A stretch of 64,000 bases of DNA from Pachypanchax playfairii (Eukaryota > Chordata > Actinopteri > Cyprinodontiformes > Aplocheilidae), in the NCBI GenBank assembly GCA_006937955.1, contig SSNP01000193.1, positions 372,001-436,000 on the forward strand, written 5' to 3'. Of the stretch, positions 58,801 to 64,000 are shown piece after piece (the stretch's first letter is position 1; each line of letters starts with the position of its first letter). The translations under genes were made by a program, and so were the position numbers. The notes below the pieces were generated by a model. That model saw nothing but the letters and a program-made list of their open reading frames with translations, was not told where the DNA came from and searched no databases.

Positions 58801-61307
58801 GCATACAAAATCCATGAGTTAGTGCAGCCGCAAAAGTCAAAGTTAGGTATAGTGGGGGATTACTGTACTATTATGTATAGCATTTTTTTTTACAGAAATC
58901 TTTGTCACTCTCCAGCAGACTCTTGTACCAGCAACATTTGAAACTACCATCATTCCCGTGCTTGTTAACGTCCACATGCACCTTGTCATGATGACTACTA
59001 ACCTACCACACCAACCTCTGTCATAATAAAGTCATAGGACCCTTTAAAACGAGCCTCCTACTTACAGATTTATACATTGTTTTTGGTGCCAACTGGTCCT
59101 CAGATTATACAATTAAACAACTTCTCATCAGCCTTTCACACAATCATTCTACAACTAATGGTGTAGCTCCCTATGCTTGAACTGAAAATCTCCCTCTGTG
59201 ACTGGATTTTTGACCACATGTAAGGAAACACTTATGTCAAAGAATACTTGTCATTAAGACATCATGCATCATCAAATTGAGCACAGGAGCTCCTCAGGGG
59301 TGTGTACTCAGTCCGTTGCTTTTCACTCTGCTATCCCATGAGTATACTATCAATTACAACACAACAGTGAAGGTACTTGTCTGCAAGGGTGATGAAACAT
59401 CATAAACACTATAGGTGGAACTGTATGACAGAAGGAGACAATGATATATCACATAAGGTCAACAAAACTCATAGTGAACTTCTGTTGATCAGCGCCTCCC
59501 TTTTGCAGAAGGCCAGTTGCACAATTTTTCCAGGAGTCTACTCTATTGAGGATCTCTCCTGGAGTCTCAAAACTTCACACCTGGCCAGCTAAACTCAGCA
59601 TGAAGTATGTGAGAATCCTCCCCCCTAAATCCTCATTAACTTTTAATTGAAACCATCCTGATAATCTCCATTACATCTTGGTATCACAGTTAACAAAAAG
59701 ACTGCAGTCATCAGAGTCTCCTTTCCTTCCTCAGATTTAATTTCCTAAAATTTTACCCTGCCTTTCCACGAACTATTAGACATTGATTTTTTTAAATAAT
59801 TTATTCCACCATTTAACTCCCTTCATGTCTTCTCTACTGTAATGCATTAGCTGCTAAAACTCTAGCTATTCTTTTAAGCTTTGCCAGCTACTCAAATCTT
59901 TTAGGTCTCAGTTAAAACAACATTTGTATTTTTAACCCACAATTCCTGGAGTATATCCTGTCCACTGCAGTGACTGCCACCTACATCATGTCCTCTTCTA
60001 CAGCTCACTTTAAATCGTCTCATAAAAGCCCACCACATGCTGTGGATTCGGAAATCTGCTTGTTCAGCAGCCTTGCCTGACTGACAAACCTGCACCTACC
60101 ATTTATAAAAACAAAAAACAAAAAAAACGCTGTAGTGCAGCTTCTCCTTTAAAAAATAAATAAACTACAATCGATAAGGTTTCCCCTCTCCCAGATTCTG
60201 GAGCACTGATTCTAATATATGTCTTTCAGTTTTTGCTTGCACGCCATTAGAAACATGGAATTCAGCTCTTCCAGTTTTGCACAGGATTCAGTCTAAAAGT
60301 AGAGCTCGTGTTAGTCATTCCTTCATAGAGACGGTGAGTCATGACAGTTTGCCGGTCAAACCCAGCGCTCTTAAAGTCAAATTTCACTCAAAAGGAAGAT
60401 GCATCATTTGTGCTGCTCTCCCTGCACAGTGAGTTAGGATAGTCATGTCTGGTGTATTAGCTGGCTGCTGCAGTTTTGTGCAATAGATATTAAAATGCCA
60501 TTGCTCAAAAATACATTTAGCTGTTTGACTTTTCCTCCCTGCACTGCACACAGCTGCATTTAATGACGAATAACAAAAGACATTTGTCAAGGGGGTGGAA
60601 ATAATGTTGAGACGAGAATTTCAGCATTCAGTGATGCACAGCAGTGGCATGTGATATTAAAATAAACTGTGTCTGTGCTCTGAGGGCTGGGAGTAGTGGG
60701 TGGTGAGATATCTCCTGACAGAGGTCTTACATTCCTAACAGGTGCCTGAAAGCATCTTCATTAGAGAAACTGAGGTGGTGCTCTGTGGGTGGGATAATTC
60801 ACTGACAGAGGTCATGCTTCCTTTAACTTATTGGTTTTAGTTTTAGGGTTTTATAAACGCGAGCAAATACATAATAACACTGGAAATTACTTTGTTATTT
60901 AACAGACTGAGTCCTGTGACCAAAAAAAGTCTCTGCAGTCGATTCAAAGCTGGAAATGAGCAACATTAAAACACACTTTTAATTAAATTAACAGCAAAAA
61001 AATGGCTAAAGTAAGTTTACTTCTTATTTTAAACTAAACTATGGTCTGTTACAGCATTTATGTGGGGGATGAAGGGGGGGGGGGGCCTTTTTTGATCAGT
61101 TATGAAAGGGGGGAAAAAAATAATACAAAACAGGAAACCACCGCTGCACGCGGGAGAACAGACTATGACGAATTGAACATATCGAGGATAATTTTCATTT
61201 ACCTGCTGAAGAAATGTAACCAGACGAGCATGTTTGAAACCGCAGTGGGACTGAACACTTCCAAAAAGTCTCGCCCCAACTTTCCCGAGCAGCCGCACGG
61301 AAGCCAT
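48381..61307 (-). CDS. mcub: Mitochondrial calcium uniporter beta subunit (MCUb), 8 exons
   Basis: Exons in order of transcription: 61307-61203, 52750-52681, 52555-52388, 51152-51048, 50942-50782, 50685-50482, 48663-48547, 48458-48381. Phases close to 335 aa (human 336). MCUb sits in the inner mitochondrial membrane and joins MCU oligomers as an inhibitory subunit. Exon 1 encodes a basic, acid-poor presequence (MASVRLLGKVGARLFGSVQS). The matrix domain is in exons 3-4, a coiled coil (HLLKERQLLERMDNL) in exon 5, and both membrane helices in exon 6, joined by the pore loop WDVMEPVTYF (DVME at 245-248; most members have DIME). Trp236 and Val241 replace the Arg and Glu found in MCU, the classic MCUb signature. 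A second coiled coil ends in LPLEQIQSKP. Intron 1 is about 8.45 kb. Exon 1 was placed by phase (0/0) and donor fit; its link to exon 2 is the least certain part. Confidence 0.93.
49085..49205 (-). repeat. Dispersed fish retroposon fragment
   Basis: GTCTGGAGTATCCAAAGAAA, CCCACGTGCACAGACTCCAC, ACACAGGAAGGTCCCAGCTG and AACCCAGAACCTTCTACCTG follow the reverse-complement order of the retroposon family seen at 35872. It directly precedes the 23-bp minisatellite in mcub intron 6. Confidence 0.55.
49353..50260. repeat. 23-bp minisatellite, about 39 copies, in mcub intron 6
   Basis: The unit is close to GGTCTTCTCACCACATGTTG plus GGA. Variants occur at two places: the centre is CCACATG, CCACCCG, CCGCCCG or TCGCCCA, and the junction is GAGGTC or GAGCTC. 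Variants recur in short runs and pairs (for example TCGCCCA followed by CCACATG at about 49795, 49890, 49980 and 50050), showing higher-order duplication. The unit length is not a multiple of 3 and holds no forward stop, so all three plus frames stay open and read the same 23-residue cycle. There is no sign that it is translated: it lies antisense inside an mcub intron. Confidence 0.97.
52681..52850. repeat. mcub exon 2 neighbourhood with (CA)n microsatellite
   Basis: About 16 CA units at 52816-52848 lie 66 bp upstream (minus-strand sense) of mcub exon 2 (52750-52681). Confidence 0.85.
55123..55171. other. Assembly gap inside a poly-C tract
   Basis: 23 C residues, 10 N residues (55146-55155), one G, then 15 C residues. 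The gap size is a placeholder; the true length of the C or G tract, and anything inside it, is unknown. Confidence 0.97.
57118..57432. repeat. 33-bp minisatellite, about 9.5 copies
   Basis: Units start with GAGCATGGTGGGAGGG at 57151 and every 33 bp to 57415, with a degenerate unit before. Two forms differ in the second half: A (AAACCAGGTCCTAGATG, with an older CCCAGATA version) and B (TATCTGGGTCTTGAAGA). From 57283 they alternate B-A-B-A, that is, a 66-bp higher-order unit. Because 33 is a multiple of 3, an 11-residue cycle (GFPPTMLHLGP) stays open on the minus strand; I regard it as non-coding. Confidence 0.95.
58603..58720 (+). repeat. 46-bp tandem repeat with three evenly spaced CCAAT boxes and a TATA box
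   Basis: CCAAT at 58606, 58652 and 58698 are exactly 46 bp apart. Copies 1 and 2 share GAGCCAATCAG and ACATAACCACATG; copy 3 is degenerate. TATAAAA follows at 58714-58720. The whole lies in mcub intron 1 on the strand opposite to mcub. No recognisable gene follows. Confidence 0.6.
59270..59600 (+). pseudogene. Decayed LINE reverse transcriptase fragment
   Basis: From about 59277 the frame reads LSTGAPQGCVLSPLLFTLL, the conserved reverse transcriptase block of L2/CR1/Rex1-type non-LTR elements. After several stops and shifts, later pieces match the same domain (for example the ISPGVSK segment near 59555, where relatives have EDLTWS). It has no open frame and is clearly dead. Confidence 0.75.
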
Positions 61308-61892
61308 CGTCCTCCGCTCTCCGGTTCAGCGCAGTTCTTCTTATCAGAACATACCGATAGATAATTCCTACACGACACGCCTCTTCACACTACAGTAGTT
61401 TCAAACGAGTCCCGGTTTGTAGAAGTAACAACTGATAAGATAATAACTACGGGACGGAAAGAGGGACAACACACCGAGTTGCGCACTATTTTCTCCTGAC
61501 AACATCCGTGACGATTCGGAAACCCCACTTCCTTCACTCCACCTTTTTTTTGGGTTGGTCCGTTTGGGTGAAGCAGCCAGTGGGAGACCCGGAAACAACA
61601 CTTGTAGCTGAATTCACATCACGTCCCATCAGCTGATGACTTCGCATTAGTTTAGAGATAAAAAGCCTGATGAACCGGCTCCGCACCAACAGGGGCGTAT
61701 CACAAAGTTATGCGGCCCCCGGGCACAACGTGTCAATGGATCCTAAAAGTGTGACACTGCCTGTAAAGCGTAAAATACATCAAGAACTGTTTGAATCTGA
61801 AAAAAAACCCTCTTATTTATGGTTCTTAGATGTGTTCATTAGTGATGGCAAAATTGAAACTGTGTTTTAGTAAAACCCTTCACATTAAGAAA

Positions 61893-61985
61893 GATTGGGT
61901 TGAAAATAACCCAACTTTTACCCAGGCACTGGTCGAACACAACACTGGGTTATCTTAACCTAGTTGTTGGGTTGAGAAAACATCC
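61893..61985. repeat. Small repeat with AACCCAAC/GTTGGGTT inverted motifs
   Basis: GGGTTGAAAATAACCCAAC is followed by ACACTGGGTTATCTTAACC and GTTGTTGGGTTGAG. The motif recurs in both orientations within 90 bp, as in a common fish non-autonomous DNA element. The family is not certain. Confidence 0.4.
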
Positions 61986-62456
61986 CAGTATGTTGTAGAA
62001 CATCTGATTCAAAATGTTGTCATGTATTGTCAGGTCATGTGACTGTTCCATATACCAATAAGTCACCAAATGTTTTGAAACATCTCGGTTGATCTGCTTG
62101 AATTGTTTCCCAAACTGAACTGAATATGTGGTGGATGTTATCTTGTTGTTATCTTTATTTATATCTTTATTTGGAATGATTAAACAAATATTGTAGTAAT
62201 TTTCCCCAAAATAACACCATCTCAGCACAGATTGTTTTTCTTAATAAAAATACATAAATGTACAGAAGCAACTCACAACTGAGCAAAGGCACCAGACTCC
62301 TTGTGACTCTGAACAGCTGACAAAGCTGGTTTATGAAATGAATGAATAAAAGACGTCACATATTTTTTTCTTACTGTTTTTTTCTATTTCAACAGATTAC
62401 CAGGCAGATTTTGTTGAAAATTGGAAATGTAACTCTCATAGAAAGTTTCAGCATGA

Positions 62457-62468
62457 CCAGTAGGTGGC
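62457..62468 (+). promoter_or_regulatory. CTCF core-like motif upstream of mcub
   Basis: CCAGTAGGTGGC fits CCASYAGRKGGC at every position, about 1.15 kb upstream of the mcub start. Occupancy is unknown. Confidence 0.4.
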
Positions 62469-63905
62469 GATCACATGTTGTTACCCTGTTCTAATAAAGA
62501 CCCCGTAGCTAAATGTTCCAGTCTGTCTACAATAAAGAACCACTAAGAAGCTTGAGACTTCTGATTGGCTGAGTTCACACTCAGTTTGGCTGTCAGCTGA
62601 TTTTAAAAGTGACAAGTACAAGTTATCATGTTGGTACTGAGTGTCAGATATCAAACAAGAGGAACTTGTTTCTCCTGACACACACAAAAACCCCAAAACT
62701 ACATTATTCATCTGAATTAAAGACATTCCAATAACTCCTTGGAATCTCGCTTTTCTTCTGTAATCTGATCACAAACACATCTGGATGTTGAATATCGATT
62801 TAAACAGGCACATGCTTTTACACTAATCTTGCAGATGTTGCTTTTTAGCACTTTGTTGGTCCAGAACAAAAATTAAGGTACTGCAGATGTTGCAACAGAG
62901 ACTATAATGTCATTAAAAAGTGCTTTGTAGATTCTCTTGATCTCCTATCTGTTTTGCTTTTCCTGTTTTTTTGTGGATAATTGCCACAAGTAGTTGATTG
63001 TTTACTTAATAGTTTTACATTTAACCGTGTCACCAAATGTTAGTTTAAACATTTTAAGAGAGTGTAAACTAAACTTAAACTTTCACATGACCAGCATCCA
63101 GATTATATCAGAATAATTACAGTAATACAGTAAAGGGAAGTCAGACTTCAGTCTGGTGGATGATTTAAACAGGCAGCGAATGCTTGGAATATTGGAATAA
63201 TTTGCACTTGAACTTTTTGTCAGTCTGATCAAACACTGAGACAAAAGCTAGCCTGAGCTAAAGGACATATATGATGCCATTGATTCTCATCTTGTCAGCA
63301 AAATCTGAAATGAAAGATACAGAGAAATTTTGTTAATAAGATTATAATAAGTAAACTAAGCATGACATCCTGCAGAAAGAAAATTGAGTGATTTATCAGT
63401 AAACAGACACAGAAAAACAAATTGAGACCAGATTTCTTTTTTATTCCTCTTGCACAAAAAGATATGTGATCTGCTGAAACACATTGGACACAGGAATCAT
63501 TTATACAGTCTTCCCTTCCGTGATCCAGCCCCCACAGACCAATACACCAAGTCCTGTAAGCAGTGGAACGTATCGATACACTCTGAGAGACGAGGCATGA
63601 CTATATTCAGTTAATGAGCTGCCTGTGGCAAAGATGATGCTTCTTCCTTTATAAAAACTGTTTATTCAAGTCACTTTTCTTTAGTTTTACAGAAACAACA
63701 AAGGGAAACAGTGCAAGCCTTTTTTTATTTTTATTTTGTTTGATTTGTTGTTAATCAATTACTTTCTGTTTGATTTACCCTCTTGAATTTATGCTTTTTT
63801 TTTGGCCACCAGCTGATTGAACTGAGCTTTATAGGTCTTTTTCTAAATTAGTTCTTGTGCTAAGTAATTAACACATACATATATAAATGTGTGTATGGAA
63901 ATATA

Positions 63906-64000
63906 CACTCACTGGCCACTTTATTAGGTACACCTGTCCAACTGCTCGTTAACACTTAATTTCTAATCAGCCAATCACATGGCGGTAACTCAGTGCATTT
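63906..64000. mobile_element. Terminal part of a Tc1/mariner-type element, cut by the window edge
   Basis: It begins CACTCACTGGCCACTTTATT next to a TA (63904-63905) and continues with AGGTACACCTGTCC and CCAATCACATGGC. The reverse complement of the right end of the 22110-23312 element shares this order (CACTCACC, TTATTAGGAACACCTGT, CCAATCACATGGC). It is therefore an end of a related element whose body lies outside the window. Confidence 0.75.

Larger units (their letters stand above)
52851..61202. other. mcub intron 1 (remaining part)
   Basis: Long AT-rich intron with no further exon I can support. It holds an assembly gap (55123-55171), a 33-bp minisatellite (57118-57432), a 46-bp CCAAT tandem repeat (58603-58720), a LINE fragment (59270-59600) and a 12-base G run (61074-61085) about 120 bp inside the exon 1 donor. 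Open frames elsewhere are short and without family resemblance. Confidence 0.6.
61308..63903. other. Region upstream of mcub, no gene seen
   Basis: The mcub promoter should lie just after 61307, in the CpG-richer part to about 61560. At about 61690-61730 a GGGGCGTATCAC..GGCCCCCGGGCACAA stretch resembles the end of a fish DNA element. The rest is AT-rich. No open frame, tRNA or other RNA gene was recognised. Confidence 0.5.

Noticed and set aside
61670..61870. 66-codon frame upstream of mcub as a divergent gene
   Set aside because: Its first third overlaps a repeat-like GGGGCGTATCAC..GGCCCCCGGGCAC stretch, and the remainder has no recognisable family or splice partner.
1..64000. CRISPR arrays, operons, bacterial or phage systems
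   Set aside because: The sequence is eukaryotic nuclear DNA. The regular arrays present are minisatellites with no spacers.

Overview
This window is nuclear DNA from a vertebrate, almost certainly a ray-finned (teleost) fish. All genes are multi-exon with GT-AG introns, many introns are short (about 80 to 400 bp), AT-rich gaps hold TTAA-, hAT- and Tc1-type DNA transposon debris plus LINE fragments of the kind common in fish, and the reconstructed proteins are clear vertebrate orthologues. The species cannot be fixed from the window. Seven protein-coding genes were rebuilt exon by exon; in each the splice phases close and give a full-length protein.

Layout. Positions 1 to about 6.9 kb hold no gene I can support. 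Then: psip1 (+, 7654-16590, 498 aa, PWWP chromatin reader with integrase-binding domain); snapc3 (-, 17353-21739, 383 aa, snRNA promoter-binding subunit), tail to tail with psip1; a Tc1/mariner copy with a broken transposase (22110-23312); ttc39b-like (+, 25433-31952, 583 aa); two TTAA-flanked MITE copies around the ttc39b 3' end; dnajb14 (+, 34283-39511, 372 aa, ER-membrane J-protein); pla2g12a (+, 41025-42796, 198 aa, secreted phospholipase A2 group XIIA); casp6 (+, 44297-46834, 300 aa, executioner caspase); mcub (-, 48381-61307, 335 aa, inhibitory paralogue of the mitochondrial calcium uniporter), tail to tail with casp6. The mcub introns carry two large minisatellites, a poly-C assembly gap and a decayed LINE. 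The last 95 bp are the start of another Tc1-type element cut by the window edge.

Context. psip1, snapc3 and ttc39b are neighbours in human 9p22 with the same relative orientations, whereas dnajb14, pla2g12a, casp6 and mcub belong to human 4q23-q25. The window therefore spans a junction between two ancestral blocks, between ttc39b and dnajb14 (about 32-34.3 kb). The genes do not form a pathway; they are ordinary housekeeping or signalling genes. No new multigene system was found. The more unusual items are a GC-AG in-frame open intron in psip1, a ZNF143-like motif in the snapc3 promoter, CACGTG elements in front of dnajb14 and pla2g12a, a NAGNAG acceptor beside the casp6 propeptide site, and a 23-bp minisatellite that is stop-free in all three forward frames.
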